Shown: positions 32,193 to 40,813 of the stretch, piece after piece
How the letters are laid out: every line of letters starts with the position of its first letter
How positions within the stretch are numbered: position 1 is the first letter of the stretch
From: Aestuariibius violaceus
GTDB taxonomy: Bacteria > Pseudomonadota > Alphaproteobacteria > Rhodobacterales > Rhodobacteraceae
Length of the DNA: 64,000 nt
Direction: 5' to 3'
Assembly: GCF_040779325.2 (NCBI RefSeq)
Contig: NZ_JBFONT020000012.1
Location: forward strand, 4,749 to 68,748
The notes under the pieces: generated by a model
The model's database searches: none
What the model was told of the DNA's origin: nothing
The model's input: only the letters and a program-made list of their open reading frames with translations
Position numbers and translations under genes: made by a program

Positions 32193-33420
32193 CACCGCCA
32201 CCCGCCGCCGCATCCGGGCGCAATCCTCGGCCTACGATGTCGATGTCGTGGGCTTTGTCCTCGACACGCCGATCCAAGGGGGGCCATCCGCCCGGTTCGA
32301 AGTCACAAGTGATGCCCCTCTGGCGCGCGCGCTTTTCGCGCTGGATGGTGTCGTCCAGGTCGAGGTCAGCGGTGCGACAATCTGGGTGAAGAAGCATCCA
32401 GAGGCGGAATGGAACAGGTTGAAACCTGCCGTCGCCGGAGCGATCCGGAAGGTACTCGACGAAACCGACGCACCGCTCGGGCAGAACAAAGCTGTTGAGA
32501 CCACACCTGACCAAGAGCTTCTCGGCGCGGTTGAAGATCTGCTGAACCAGCAGGTCAATCCAGCGGTCGCCGCACATGGCGGTCATATATCGGTGGAGAA
32601 GGTCGAGGGCGGCACCGTCTACCTGGGCATGTCCGGCGGCTGCCAGGGCTGCGCCGCCTCTGCGGCCACGCTTCGCGAAGGTGTGGAACGCATGTTGCGT
32701 GCCGCCTTACCGCAGATCGACAAGATCGTCGATGTCACCGACCATGCGGCGGGAGAGAACCCCTTTTATGCCCGCGATGATAGCCACTCACCGGTGCTGA
32801 ACCGCCCGATCCCAGAGGGTGTCATCGGATGTGAGGACGGACAGATCATCGTGGACCCCGACTATCTGGCCCCAAGGCTGGGTATCACTGCCGAAACCCT
32901 TCGTGTCGGGCTGCGTCGGGGAGACGTCGTCGGCGTGACAGAAACGGGCGAAGGCGCCGATAGCGGCAAGACCCGGGTCATCCTGCGCACCTCGACCCGC
33001 GCCTGGGCCGCGGAAGTCGACGCCACCGGCGCGGCCCGCGAGATCCCGCCACCGCGCGTGGTCGATGCGGCCGTAAGCAAGGAGACGGATCTGGCGAAGC
33101 GCATCCGCACCTATCTGGAAGGTCTCACCGAAGACGAAGTGCCGATCACCTACGGTGCCTTGGCGCGCGCGCTCGGTCTCTGGGCCCCAGGCTCCATCAC
33201 GAAAGTTACGCGGGCGCTGGAAACCACGATGCGGGAGGACGCTGAAGCGGACCGTCCCTTTATCGCCGCCCGCGCGGTCAATCGCGGACGCGACATGCTT
33301 CCCGGCAAAGGCTATTTTGACCTCGCTTGCGCTCTGTCCCGCGGACCGCAGGATGACGAAAGCGAGGCAGACCACCACGCCAGAGAACTGCGCCGCGTGT
33401 ATGAGACTATCGCAGAGTAG
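32185..33420 (+). CDS. Multidomain NifU/Nfu-type Fe-S scaffold with DUF6522-like module
   Basis: 411 residues from MSDTATRRR (32185), overlapping the mrp stop by 8 bases. Residues about 12-95 resemble the Nfu N-terminal domain (GPSARFEVTSDAPLARALFALDGVVQVEVSGATIWVKK). Residues about 110-190 are the NifU C-terminal domain with GGCQGCAAS (Cys 153 and 156). Residues about 212-285 (GCEDGQIIVDPDYLAPRLGI, GLRRGDVVGVTETGEGADSGKTRVIL) look like DUF6522. The last 120 residues (ITYGALARALGLWAPGSITKVTRALE) are a helical region I do not recognise. The combination is longer than any ordinary Nfu (about 190 residues). Confidence 0.85.
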   Translation: MSDTATRRRIRAQSSAYDVDVVGFVLDTPIQGGPSARFEVTSDAPLARALFALDGVVQVEVSGATIWVKKHPEAEWNRLKPAVAGAIRKVLDETDAPLGQNKAVETTPDQELLGAVEDLLNQQVNPAVAAHGGHISVEKVEGGTVYLGMSGGCQGCAASAATLREGVERMLRAALPQIDKIVDVTDHAAGENPFYARDDSHSPVLNRPIPEGVIGCEDGQIIVDPDYLAPRLGITAETLRVGLRRGDVVGVTETGEGADSGKTRVILRTSTRAWAAEVDATGAAREIPPPRVVDAAVSKETDLAKRIRTYLEGLTEDEVPITYGALARALGLWAPGSITKVTRALETTMREDAEADRPFIAARAVNRGRDMLPGKGYFDLACALSRGPQDDESEADHHARELRRVYETIAE

Positions 33421-33571
33421 GCAGTATTCGGGTGTCCCCGCGAAGGGCGAACGGAAGGAGAAGCTTGCAAAGCCCCCCGTTGTTGCTTTCTCCGGTTGCA
33501 GTAGTGCTGAAAGCGGCCATCGGCGCAAAGACAGCGAAAATCAGCTTCCGTCCGCGTAGCGGACTTCCCTG

Positions 33572-33901
33572 CTACCGCGTGATGTTCAGATCATCCTCGC
33601 GCATAACCTCTACTGGATCACGCCGATGAAGCGGTTTTTCAAGGAAACGCCAGGACTCTGGCTGGAAGACATCGCGGAGTAGTAGGTGCTGACGCGAACC
33701 ATGAAGATCTGCACCCGCGGGCCTTGTCGGAGCGACGCCCTGCGATGTGGATTGAGATCCGCCGCGGGCCGGCAGCGCGGGCCGGGCCCAGAAGCGCCAG
33801 CCCCAGAGCAGTTCCTCAACCCGCGCCTCCGTCAGGTTCGCCAAGACCCTCTTCCTCTCCATTGGCGGCAGCGATGCGCGCGAGACGCTCAGCGATGACA
33901 T
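33572..33901 (-). pseudogene. Remnant of a phage terminase large-subunit gene
   Basis: The first about 50 residues (PMERKRVLANLTEARVEELLWGWRFWARPALPARGG) resemble the start of phage DNA-packaging terminase large subunits, where an L-x-W-x-F/LWARPxQ-type motif precedes the Walker A ATPase. Here the ATPase motifs are missing; the frame soon turns into unrelated sequence and ends. It overlaps the small-subunit gene's 3' end by 86 bases, an order typical of phages. It is probably a prophage remnant cut off in its first domain. Confidence 0.5.
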
Positions 33902-34409
33902 CGACAGCGCTCCCTTCCGCAGAGCTCATCGAGCCGTCACTCGAGGTGAGGTCAATCCGTTGCGGCTTATCCAAGCCAAATAGCTTGGCGCGGCTGGTGA
34001 TGGCCGACACGGCCGCCCCCGCCTGCCCTTCCTGCATAGCCATCTGCCGGGCCGCTTCCAGCTGCTCGGAAGCCTGGGTCAGAGTGAAGGCATGCCGCTT
34101 AAGCGCGGCTGCCCTCAGCGCCTCAATCCTTAGGGTAATCTTAGGGTAGTCGATGAGCCGCGATGCCTCGACATAGATCCAGGCATCCCGCGCGTTCGGA
34201 TCCGTCTGATAGGCCGTCCGGTACGCCTCCGCCGCGTTCCCCGTCTCGACATAGAGATGTGCGAACAGCTCCTGCTTAGGTGTCAGATCGGTTTCACTTT
34301 CAGTGGCCAACAGGTTGCTCCGATGTGAGTATTTCCCGTTTAGCAGAGCAAACGGTTCGGCACGATCTCTCCTCCGAGTGCAAGTGCATAGATACCAAAT
34401 GTCAAACAC
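33816..34409 (-). CDS. Phage terminase small subunit-like protein
   Basis: A 197-residue frame. LTPKQELFAHLYVETGNAAEAYRTAYQT (about 43-70) followed by EASRLIDYPKITLRIEALRAAALKRHAFTLTQASEQLEAARQMAM is the classical small-terminase HTH and helical region that recognises phage DNA for packaging. The first about 32 residues (MFDIWYLCTCTRRR...) do not fit the family, so an internal TTG or GTG near residue 33 may be the real start. No other phage genes flank it, apart from the large-subunit remnant downstream. Confidence 0.75.
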   Translation of the reverse strand: MFDIWYLCTCTRRRDRAEPFALLNGKYSHRSNLLATESETDLTPKQELFAHLYVETGNAAEAYRTAYQTDPNARDAWIYVEASRLIDYPKITLRIEALRAAALKRHAFTLTQASEQLEAARQMAMQEGQAGAAVSAITSRAKLFGLDKPQRIDLTSSDGSMSSAEGSAVDVIAERLARIAAANGEEEGLGEPDGGAG

Positions 34410-34826
34410 GTGGGGTGCAACAGGTCAATTATTGGAGTTTGGCTCCTAGGCGCCATTCAGATCTGTTTCGATGCCGCGGCGCAGCTTCACCGAACCGCCC
34501 ATTCGCTGCTCCTGCAACATTAAGGCGTTGGCCGAGGAGGGCTCCGCGGGACACCACTGCCGTTCAGTCGGCGGACACGAAGGTCTGCTGTTTTCGGTTT
34601 TGGTGAACTTTGCGGCCGATTACACATCGGAGAAGCATGTGGGGGTCCTGGTGCCCCTGCTGGGCTGAAAAGTTGATGCAATCTTCTACAAGCGCGGCGA
34701 ACATAAGTATCGCCTTGCTGACCACGCCCACGCATCGCCGCCCCACGGAGGCTGCTCCTCCACAAGGAAGCGGATGCACGTCGCTCTAATTTAAGCTGCC
34801 ACATAACTAACACGTTCGGAGCCTCT
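34410..34826. repeat. Repeat-bearing gene-free interval upstream of the terminase remnant
   Basis: 417 bases. Holds GCAGCTTCACCGAACCGCCCATTCGCTGC (34481-34509), one of the clearest copies of the mosaic repeat, between phage remnant and the GntR gene. The open frames across it have no family resemblance. Confidence 0.6.
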
Positions 34827-35498
34827 CTAAGCGCCGCGGAACACCAACTCCTCGACATCGGTCCGCAGGACATGCTCGCGCATGGCCGTTTCCGCTATGC
34901 TGGGATTGCCGGAGCGGATCGCGGATAGAAGCTCCCTGTGCTCGTCCGTGGTGTTCTGGCCCGCGGTAGAACTAACCTTGAGCGTCATACGCAGATACGG
35001 CTCCGTTGCGCGGCGGATCCGCCTGATCTCGGCCACCAGCCGCGGGCGGGGGCAATAGTCCAGAAAGGCATCGTGGAACTGGTCGTGGGCGGTGATGAAC
35101 CAATCGACGTTCTCGCGCGCACGGTCGAGACGGGTCAGCGCGATATCGGCTTCGTCGAGGCCCTGCCGGTCGATGTGCGTCGTCACCAGCCGCATGGCGA
35201 AGCCTTCCAGCACCGCGCGCATCTCATAGAGTTCGCCGATCTCTTCGGTGCCCAGCGCAGTGACGACCGCCCCCCGGTTCGAGCGGATCGTCATGAACCC
35301 TTCGCTCGACAATTGGCGGATTGCCTCTCGCACCGGCATCCGGCTGATCCCGAGGGTCGACGCGATACGGTCGGCCACTACGTGCGTTCCGCCTTCCAGC
35401 CGCCCGGACCGGATCTCGGCCAGCAGGTAGGCATAGGCCTGCGCCTGGGCGCTCTGCCCCTGCTCCCGCTGCGTTCTGTCTGGCGAAAGGTCCATCAC
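34827..35498 (-). CDS. GntR family regulator (FCD/FadR subfamily)
   Basis: A 223-residue protein. The winged helix is AYAYLLAEIRSGRLEGGTHVVADRIASTLGISRMPVREAIRQLSSEGFMTIRSNRGAVVT (about 23-82), and the FCD effector domain includes ELYEMRAVLEGFAMRLVTTHI and FITAHDQFHDAFLDYCPRPRL plus the second metal/ligand histidine region EHRELLSAIRSGNPSIAETAMREHV. It is divergent from a long catabolic operon beginning 192 bases away and most likely represses it until a pathway intermediate binds. Confidence 0.92.
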   Translation of the reverse strand: MMDLSPDRTQREQGQSAQAQAYAYLLAEIRSGRLEGGTHVVADRIASTLGISRMPVREAIRQLSSEGFMTIRSNRGAVVTALGTEEIGELYEMRAVLEGFAMRLVTTHIDRQGLDEADIALTRLDRARENVDWFITAHDQFHDAFLDYCPRPRLVAEIRRIRRATEPYLRMTLKVSSTAGQNTTDEHRELLSAIRSGNPSIAETAMREHVLRTDVEELVFRGA

Positions 35499-35538
35499 AG
35501 GTCCCCCGATGTTCTCGCGCTGCCCGCCTTATGGGCAG

Positions 35539-35546
35539 TTATACAA
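35539..35546. promoter_or_regulatory. Half-site-like TTATACAA upstream of the GntR gene
   Basis: TTATACAA lies 41 bases upstream of the GntR start and resembles one half of the stronger dyad at 35656. Could be a weak autoregulatory site; short and therefore tentative. Confidence 0.2.
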
Positions 35547-35655
35547 AACACGTCCAACGATCATGCAAACGGCAGCACCGCGCACCGCTCGAAACACATG
35601 GGCATCGTGCCACCGAAACCAAGAATTGACAATTGACTCTGTGGCTACAAAGATA

Positions 35656-35667
35656 ATTGTATCCAAT
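35656..35667. promoter_or_regulatory. Candidate GntR (FCD) operator before the catabolic operon
   Basis: ATTGTATCCAAT is a 12-base dyad with one mismatched pair, close to the TTGTATACAA-type operators of FCD-subfamily GntR regulators. It lies 22 bases before the first start codon (35690), where repressor binding would block transcription. Confidence 0.5.
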
Positions 35668-35689
35668 ATAGAGTCATTTTGGGTGGAAC

Positions 35690-36112
35690 GTGCCGGTCAA
35701 GAACGCTGCTATCTTGCATTTCTCGGTTTGCGTTGACGACCTTGACCGGTCGGTCGCCTTCTATGGCGCGGCCTTTGGGTTCGCACCCACGCTGCTTGGT
35801 ACCGACCTCGGGGACGCCTTCGCGCGCATGGTGGGAAGCTCGCGAGTCTCGGCCAGACTGGCGCAATTAACCCACGGGACACGGCATGAAGTGCTCGAAC
35901 TGATCGCGATCGAAGGTCAGCCGGGTGCCGCCGCCGGACCAACCCCGCTGGCCCATGTCGCCTTTCAGGTCCCCAACCTGACAAAGGCCATCGCCTCGGC
36001 CGAAGCCGAGGGCGCCGCGCCGCTGGGCGAGGTTGTGACCTTCGCGGAGGGCCGATCGGTCTATTGTAGGGAACCGGGCGGGTCCGTCTTCGAACTTGAG
36101 GAGTTGTTCTGA
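35690..36112 (+). CDS. VOC (glyoxalase/dioxygenase) superfamily protein
   Basis: 140 residues from a GTG start. KNAAILHFSVCVDDLDRSVAFYGAAFGF is the beta-alpha-beta opening of the vicinal-oxygen-chelate fold, and PLAHVAFQVPNLTKAIASAEAEGAAPLGEV ... VYCREPGGSVFELEE the second module, with the metal-binding His (HVAFQV) and Glu (FELEE) conserved. First gene of the operon; its stop overlaps the E1 alpha start (TGATG). May isomerise or lyse a pathway intermediate. Confidence 0.88.
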   Translation: MPVKNAAILHFSVCVDDLDRSVAFYGAAFGFAPTLLGTDLGDAFARMVGSSRVSARLAQLTHGTRHEVLELIAIEGQPGAAAGPTPLAHVAFQVPNLTKAIASAEAEGAAPLGEVVTFAEGRSVYCREPGGSVFELEELF

Positions 36113-37083
36113 TGATCGACAGCGCCGCCGCACTGTCTCGCTTTCGGACCATGACCGCCATGCGCTCCTTCGACGAGGCCTGCCTGGACGCGCTCCGGCG
36201 CAAGGCGATCCATGGCGAATTGCACGTCGGACTGGGCCAAGAGGCGATCGGCGCCGGCATGGTTGAAGGTCTGCGGCCCCAAGACGCCGTCGTTTCGACT
36301 CATCGCAACCACTATCACGGCCTGGCCAAGGGCGTCGACCGCCGGGCGCTTCTGGCGGAGATCTGCGAACGTGAGGCTGGGCTTTGCCGCGGGCGGGGCG
36401 GCCATATGCACCCCTTCGACCCGAAGACGAACTTCTCGGCGACCGGCATCGTCGGGGCGTCGCTTCCGGTGGCGCTCGGCTATGCCCATGCGTTCCGGAT
36501 GCGCGGTGAAGATACGGTGGCCGTGGGGATGACCGGCGACGGCGGCTCCCATACCGGAGGATTCCACGAAGCGATGGTGATGGCAGGCGCCCGCAAGCTG
36601 CCGATGGTCGTGCTGGTGGAGAACAACGCGCTCGCCATCTCGGTGCAGTTCGACGACATATCGCCGACAAAGACTGTCGCCGAACGTGCCGTCGCCTATT
36701 CGGCCCTCGGCATTCACGTGGACGGCACGGATGTCGACGCGGTGGCCGAGAGCTTCGCGACGGCCATGGACCATGCGCGCGCAGGCAACGGCCCCGTGTT
36801 AGTAGAGGCCACATGCCACCGCTTCCGCGGGCATTTCGAGGGCGACCCCGAAGGATACCGCAGCCGGGAAGAGCGCCAGCATCTCCGCCAGACCTTCGAT
36901 CCGATCACGCTCTACCGAGCGCGCCTGACAAAGGCAGGGCTGGCCGAAGAGGCCACGCTCGACGCGATCCAGGCCGAAGAGAAAACAGCGATGAAGGCGC
37001 TTTTGGACGAGGTGCTCGAGATGCCCCTGCCGGATCCGGCCGGTGTGCTGGAAAACCGGTTTGTCGAAACGGTGCCGGCATGA
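36112..37083 (+). CDS. TPP-dependent dehydrogenase E1 alpha subunit
   Basis: A 323-residue protein. GDGGSHTGGFHEAMVMAGARKLPMVVLVENN (about 143-173) is the TPP-binding motif GDG-x(25-30)-NN. ELHVGLGQEAIGAGMVEGL and HRNHYHGLAKGVD, and later FRGHFEGDPEGYR, follow the E1 alpha family (pyruvate/branched-chain/acetoin dehydrogenases). Together with the next gene it should form an alpha2-beta2 E1. No E2 or E3 genes are nearby, so the acyl acceptor is either encoded elsewhere or the enzyme acts as a non-oxidative decarboxylase/carboligase. Substrate unknown. Confidence 0.93.
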   Translation: MIDSAAALSRFRTMTAMRSFDEACLDALRRKAIHGELHVGLGQEAIGAGMVEGLRPQDAVVSTHRNHYHGLAKGVDRRALLAEICEREAGLCRGRGGHMHPFDPKTNFSATGIVGASLPVALGYAHAFRMRGEDTVAVGMTGDGGSHTGGFHEAMVMAGARKLPMVVLVENNALAISVQFDDISPTKTVAERAVAYSALGIHVDGTDVDAVAESFATAMDHARAGNGPVLVEATCHRFRGHFEGDPEGYRSREERQHLRQTFDPITLYRARLTKAGLAEEATLDAIQAEEKTAMKALLDEVLEMPLPDPAGVLENRFVETVPA

Positions 37084-38105
37084 CCGCCACGACCCTTGCA
37101 AACGACCGGCTGGCGATGCCGCTGCCTGCCACCATCGCAGAGGCCATCGCACTAGAGATGGAGCGCGACCCGACGATCCTCTGCATCGGCGAGGATATCG
37201 GCCGCGCCGGCGGCGTCTTTGGCGCGACGCGCGGCCTGCAAGACCGCTTCGGCGAAGACCGGGTGATGGACGCACCCATCGCCGAGATGGGGTTCACGGG
37301 CATGGGCGTCGGCCTCGCGCAGGCCGGGATGCGCCCGCTGATCGAGATTATGTTCGTCGACTTTGTCGGAGTTTGTCTGGAACAGATGTACAACGCCGCG
37401 GCCAAGATCCCTTACATGTCCGGGGGTCGGCAGCGTATGCCCATGGTGTTCAAGACGGCGGGCGGCTGTATCGGTTCGGCAGCACAGCATTCCCAATGTC
37501 TCTGGGGTCTGATCGCGCATCTGCCCGGGTTCAAGGTGGTGGCGCCCTGTAACCCGCATGACCACAAGGGCCTCATGGCGGCGGCGTTGCGCAGCGACGA
37601 TCCGGTGGTCTTCATCGAACACAAGGCTCTTCTTCTCAGAAAGGGTCGCGATTTCCGCCACCACCCCGACGTGCCGGACGGCGCCTACACTCTGCCCATC
37701 GGCAAAGCCGCCGTGGTGCGCAAGGGAACCGATGTGACGCTCGCCACGCTGTCGGCCACTGTCGAACACGCGCTGGCCGCAGCCGAGGATCTGGCGGGCG
37801 ATGGCATCTCGGTCGAGGTGATCGACCTGCGCAGTGTCGTGCCGCTCGACACCGCGACCGTGGCAGAAAGCGCAGCTGGCACGGGGCGCCTGTTGGTCGT
37901 CGACGAGGATTATCTGAGCTTCGGTCTGTCGGCGGAGTTGTCCCTGAGGGTTCTGAAGACGCTGGGGCTCTCGGCCTTGCGGCAGGTCGAACGCCTGGCC
38001 GTGCCGGATGTGCCCATCCCTGCCGCGATCACGCTCGAAAAGGCGGTGGTGCCCGGCCCTGAGATGATCGCGGAAAAGCTCCGCCAAATGGCGAAAGCAG
38101 CGTGA
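37080..38105 (+). CDS. TPP-dependent dehydrogenase E1 beta subunit
   Basis: 341 residues from ATG 37080, overlapping the alpha stop (ATGA). AIALEMERDPTILCIGEDIGRAGGVFGATRGLQDRFGEDRVMDAPIAEMGFTGMGVGLAQAGMRPLIEIMF is the transketolase-like Pyr domain, and the C-terminal half (LLVVDEDYLSFGLSAELSLRVL) the transketolase C domain. It matches acetoin/pyruvate dehydrogenase E1 beta. It forms one operon with its partner and with the SDR that overlaps it. Confidence 0.93.
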   Translation: MTATTLANDRLAMPLPATIAEAIALEMERDPTILCIGEDIGRAGGVFGATRGLQDRFGEDRVMDAPIAEMGFTGMGVGLAQAGMRPLIEIMFVDFVGVCLEQMYNAAAKIPYMSGGRQRMPMVFKTAGGCIGSAAQHSQCLWGLIAHLPGFKVVAPCNPHDHKGLMAAALRSDDPVVFIEHKALLLRKGRDFRHHPDVPDGAYTLPIGKAAVVRKGTDVTLATLSATVEHALAAAEDLAGDGISVEVIDLRSVVPLDTATVAESAAGTGRLLVVDEDYLSFGLSAELSLRVLKTLGLSALRQVERLAVPDVPIPAAITLEKAVVPGPEMIAEKLRQMAKAA

Positions 38106-38815
38106 TGGCGGTGCGGCGCGCAGCCGTGCTCGGCGCCGGTGGCGGTATCGGTGCGGCCTGCATGCTGGCCTTCGCTGCGGCCGGGTGGGAGTCGATCGGC
38201 GCCGATCTGGTCCCGAGTGACACGCAGCAGACGCTCGATGTGACCGATGCCGCGGCAGTGGCCCGGTTTGCCAACGACATCAAGCCGGTCGATGCGATGA
38301 TCTATGCCGCAGGCGCAGTTGCCACGATGCCCATCGCCGAAACGGATTTCACGACTTGGCGGCGGATCATGGCAGTGAACCTCGACGGGGCGGCGCACGC
38401 AGCCTCGGCCTTCGCCCGCGCCATGGCCGGGCAAGGGGGGGCGATGGTCTTTGTCTCGTCCGCAGCTGGTCTCCGCGGTGAGGGGAATGCCTCGGCCTAT
38501 TCCGCATCCAAGGCCGGGCTCATCGGGATGGTCGAAAGCATCGCGGCAGAACTCGTGCCCGCCAATATCCGCGTCAACGCCGTTGCCCCGGGCAATGTCG
38601 ACACGCCGATGCTGCGCCAGGTGGCCCAAGGCATCGCCAAAGCCGAAGGCCGGGACGAGGCCGAGGTCTGGGATAGCTTCGCACGCACCGGCGCTGCCCG
38701 ACGCATTCTCGACCCCGTCGAGGTCGCCCGGGTCTGCCTGGCAATGTGCGAGGACGGTTTCTCGGGCGTGACCGGCGCCACCCTGCCGGTCGATGCCGGA
38801 TATCTTCTGACATGA
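38105..38815 (+). CDS. Short-chain dehydrogenase/reductase
   Basis: 236 residues from ATG 38105 (GTG 38102 also possible). AVLGAGGGIGAACMLAFAAAGW is the NAD(P)-binding motif, followed by MIYAAGAVA and FVSSAAGLRGEGNASAYSASKAGLIGMV with the catalytic Ser, Tyr and Lys (YxxxK), and NAVAPGNVDTPML. Coenzyme preference is not decided: the second strand reads IGADLV, whose Asp favours NAD. It may reduce or oxidise a hydroxy intermediate from the TPP enzyme. Start and stop overlap both neighbours. Confidence 0.92.
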   Translation: MAVRRAAVLGAGGGIGAACMLAFAAAGWESIGADLVPSDTQQTLDVTDAAAVARFANDIKPVDAMIYAAGAVATMPIAETDFTTWRRIMAVNLDGAAHAASAFARAMAGQGGAMVFVSSAAGLRGEGNASAYSASKAGLIGMVESIAAELVPANIRVNAVAPGNVDTPMLRQVAQGIAKAEGRDEAEVWDSFARTGAARRILDPVEVARVCLAMCEDGFSGVTGATLPVDAGYLLT

Positions 38816-40590
38816 CGGAGGCGCCAGCTGACATGAACGCGGAGGCTCCGATCCGCCCCGGCAAGGACCAGACGGGGGGCATGCGCAACGCGGGCTCTCC
38901 GACGCCCGCCCTCTTTCCGCCCCCGGAATCCCTGCGCCCGACCATCGTCGGCCGCGATTTCGTCGTCTCTGCCGGACATCCCATCGTTGCGCAGGTCATG
39001 GCCGAGGTCATGGCGCAGGGCGGTACCGCCATTGATGCCGGCGTCGCCGGCGGGTTGCTGTCCAACGTGGTGCAGGTCGACATGTGCAACCTCGGCGGCG
39101 TGGCGCCGACGCTGATCCGAATGGCCGGCCGTGCCGAGATCCACGTCATCGACGGTGTCGGCCCCTGGGGGCAGGAGGTGACCCTGGATGCCTTCCTCGC
39201 CCGGCACGAGGGACAGATGCCGCTCGGCTCCCCCGTCGGGGTCGTCCCTGCGGCTTTCGACGCCTGGTGCACGGCGCTCGCGCGCTTCGGAACCTGGCGG
39301 TTGGCTGACGTCATCGCCCCCGCCATCGACTACGCACAGCGCGGCTTCCCGCTCGGCCTGCGAACGGCCAAGGCGTTCGAACTGCTCGGCAACGGCTTTT
39401 CCGGCTACGAGACATCTCGCGCCGTCTACTGGCCCAAGGGCCGCCCGCCCCGGCCCGGCGAATGGCTCGTCCAGACCGATCTCGGGCGGACGCTCGCCCG
39501 CCTGGCCGCCTGCGACACCGGCTCGCGCGAGGCTGGCATCGCCGCAGCCCGCGCCCTTTTCTACGAGGGGGAAATCGCACGGGAATTGCTGGCTTTCCAC
39601 CGCGCGACCGGCGGGTGGCTGACCGCCGATGACCTGGCCGGCTATCAAAGTCCCATCGCCACGGCGCCAGAGGTCGCCTTTCACGGCTGGCGCATCGCCA
39701 CACCAGGCATCGTCTCGCAAGGTCCGGTGATGCTGCAGGCGCTTGCGATCCTCGACAAGCTGCCGCTCGACACTCTCGAACAGGGGTCCTCCAGCCACCT
39801 GCATTTCGTCGCCGAGGCGCTCAAACAAGGCTTCGCCGAACGGGAGCGGCACTACACCGACCCCGCCTTTGCCGGTATCGAAATCTCCGAGCTTCTATCG
39901 GAGGATCGCATCGCCGCCCTGCGCGCCGCGATCCGACCCGATATCGCCCTGCCTGGCGCAGCTGCTGAAGCGATGCCGGGGCAAGGCCGCTTCGACACGA
40001 CCTACGTGGCCGCAGCGGACGCGGCGGGGAACGTCTTTTCCTCGATGCCAAGCGACACAATCGACGGCGCGCCGATCGCCCCGGGCCTTGGCTTCTTCGT
40101 CTCCCCCCGCGGCGTGCAGAGCCGGCTGGAGCGTGACCACCCCGCCGCCATCGCCCCGGGCAAGCGGCCCCGGCTCACCCCCGCCCCTGCCATTGCCGTC
40201 AACGACACAACGGGCGAGGCGCTTGCCATCGGCTGTCCCGGGGGCGACATGATCGTGCAGGCGATGACGCAAAGCCTTGTGGACATGCTCGTCTACGGGA
40301 TGACACCCCAGCAGGCGGTGGAGACGCCGCGCGTGGCGACGTTCTCGCACCCCGGATCGTTCTACCCGCACCCGGCTTTCCCAAGACGGCTGGCGGTCGA
40401 GGGACGCATCTCCGCCGGGACCCGCGCCGCCTTGGCCGCGAAAGGCCACGTCATCCACGACTGGCCCGATTTCGAGTTCGACGCAGGCGGCGTCTCCATC
40501 GCCGGCTCCCGCGTTCTGAGTGAGGAGAGCGCACCGACGCTCGTCGCAGCCGCAGATCTGCGGCGCAGCACTTATGCGGCAGGGCGGTAG
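38812..40590 (+). CDS. Gamma-glutamyltransferase-fold Ntn hydrolase
   Basis: 592 residues from MTEAPADMN (38812). GHPIVAQVMAEVMAQGGTAIDAGVAGGLLSNVVQVDMCNLGG is the GGT opening. Self-cleavage before Thr in GRFDTTYVAAADAAGNVFSSMPSD (about 390) would give large and small subunits; GKRPRLTPAPAIAV and GCPGGDMIVQAMTQSLVDML follow. No signal peptide, so it is cytoplasmic. In Klebsiella HpxW (oxamate amidohydrolase) a GGT-fold enzyme lies next to hpxXYZ as here, but the sequence around the nucleophile differs, so I do not use that symbol. Confidence 0.88.
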   Translation: MTEAPADMNAEAPIRPGKDQTGGMRNAGSPTPALFPPPESLRPTIVGRDFVVSAGHPIVAQVMAEVMAQGGTAIDAGVAGGLLSNVVQVDMCNLGGVAPTLIRMAGRAEIHVIDGVGPWGQEVTLDAFLARHEGQMPLGSPVGVVPAAFDAWCTALARFGTWRLADVIAPAIDYAQRGFPLGLRTAKAFELLGNGFSGYETSRAVYWPKGRPPRPGEWLVQTDLGRTLARLAACDTGSREAGIAAARALFYEGEIARELLAFHRATGGWLTADDLAGYQSPIATAPEVAFHGWRIATPGIVSQGPVMLQALAILDKLPLDTLEQGSSSHLHFVAEALKQGFAERERHYTDPAFAGIEISELLSEDRIAALRAAIRPDIALPGAAAEAMPGQGRFDTTYVAAADAAGNVFSSMPSDTIDGAPIAPGLGFFVSPRGVQSRLERDHPAAIAPGKRPRLTPAPAIAVNDTTGEALAIGCPGGDMIVQAMTQSLVDMLVYGMTPQQAVETPRVATFSHPGSFYPHPAFPRRLAVEGRISAGTRAALAAKGHVIHDWPDFEFDAGGVSIAGSRVLSEESAPTLVAAADLRRSTYAAGR

Positions 40591-40594
40591 GCCC

Positions 40595-40813
40595 ATGCGA
40601 ACCTTCTTGCCCCCACCCCCCGGCTTCGACGCGACCGCCTACGCGCGGGACGCGGCGCGGGCCATCGGCCTGCCGATCCCTGAAAGCGATATCGCAGAGG
40701 TCGCGCTGAATCTCGAACGCACTGCAGGATTCGCTCAGCTGCTGGCGGGTATTCCCGGGCTCGACAGCGAGGAACCCGCGCCCGTCTTCCGCGCCGGGGA
40801 GGACGAGGCATGA
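40595..40813 (+). CDS. AtzG-like small subunit (GatC-like, DUF4089)
   Basis: 72 residues from MRTFLPPPPGFD (40595). DATAYARDAARAIGLPIPESDIAEVALNLERTAGFAQLLAGIPG is the DUF4089/AtzG pattern, a GatC-like subunit that stabilises the AtzE amidase. Its stop overlaps the start of the AtzE-like gene (ATGA), exactly as in hpxX-hpxY and atzG-atzE pairs. It has no catalytic residues of its own. Confidence 0.85.
   Translation: MRTFLPPPPGFDATAYARDAARAIGLPIPESDIAEVALNLERTAGFAQLLAGIPGLDSEEPAPVFRAGEDEA

Noticed and set aside
36112..38105. Calling the E1 pair an acetoin or pyruvate dehydrogenase
   Set aside because: The TPP motifs fix the family, but no E2, E3 or acoX-like gene is nearby, so the substrate is not supported.
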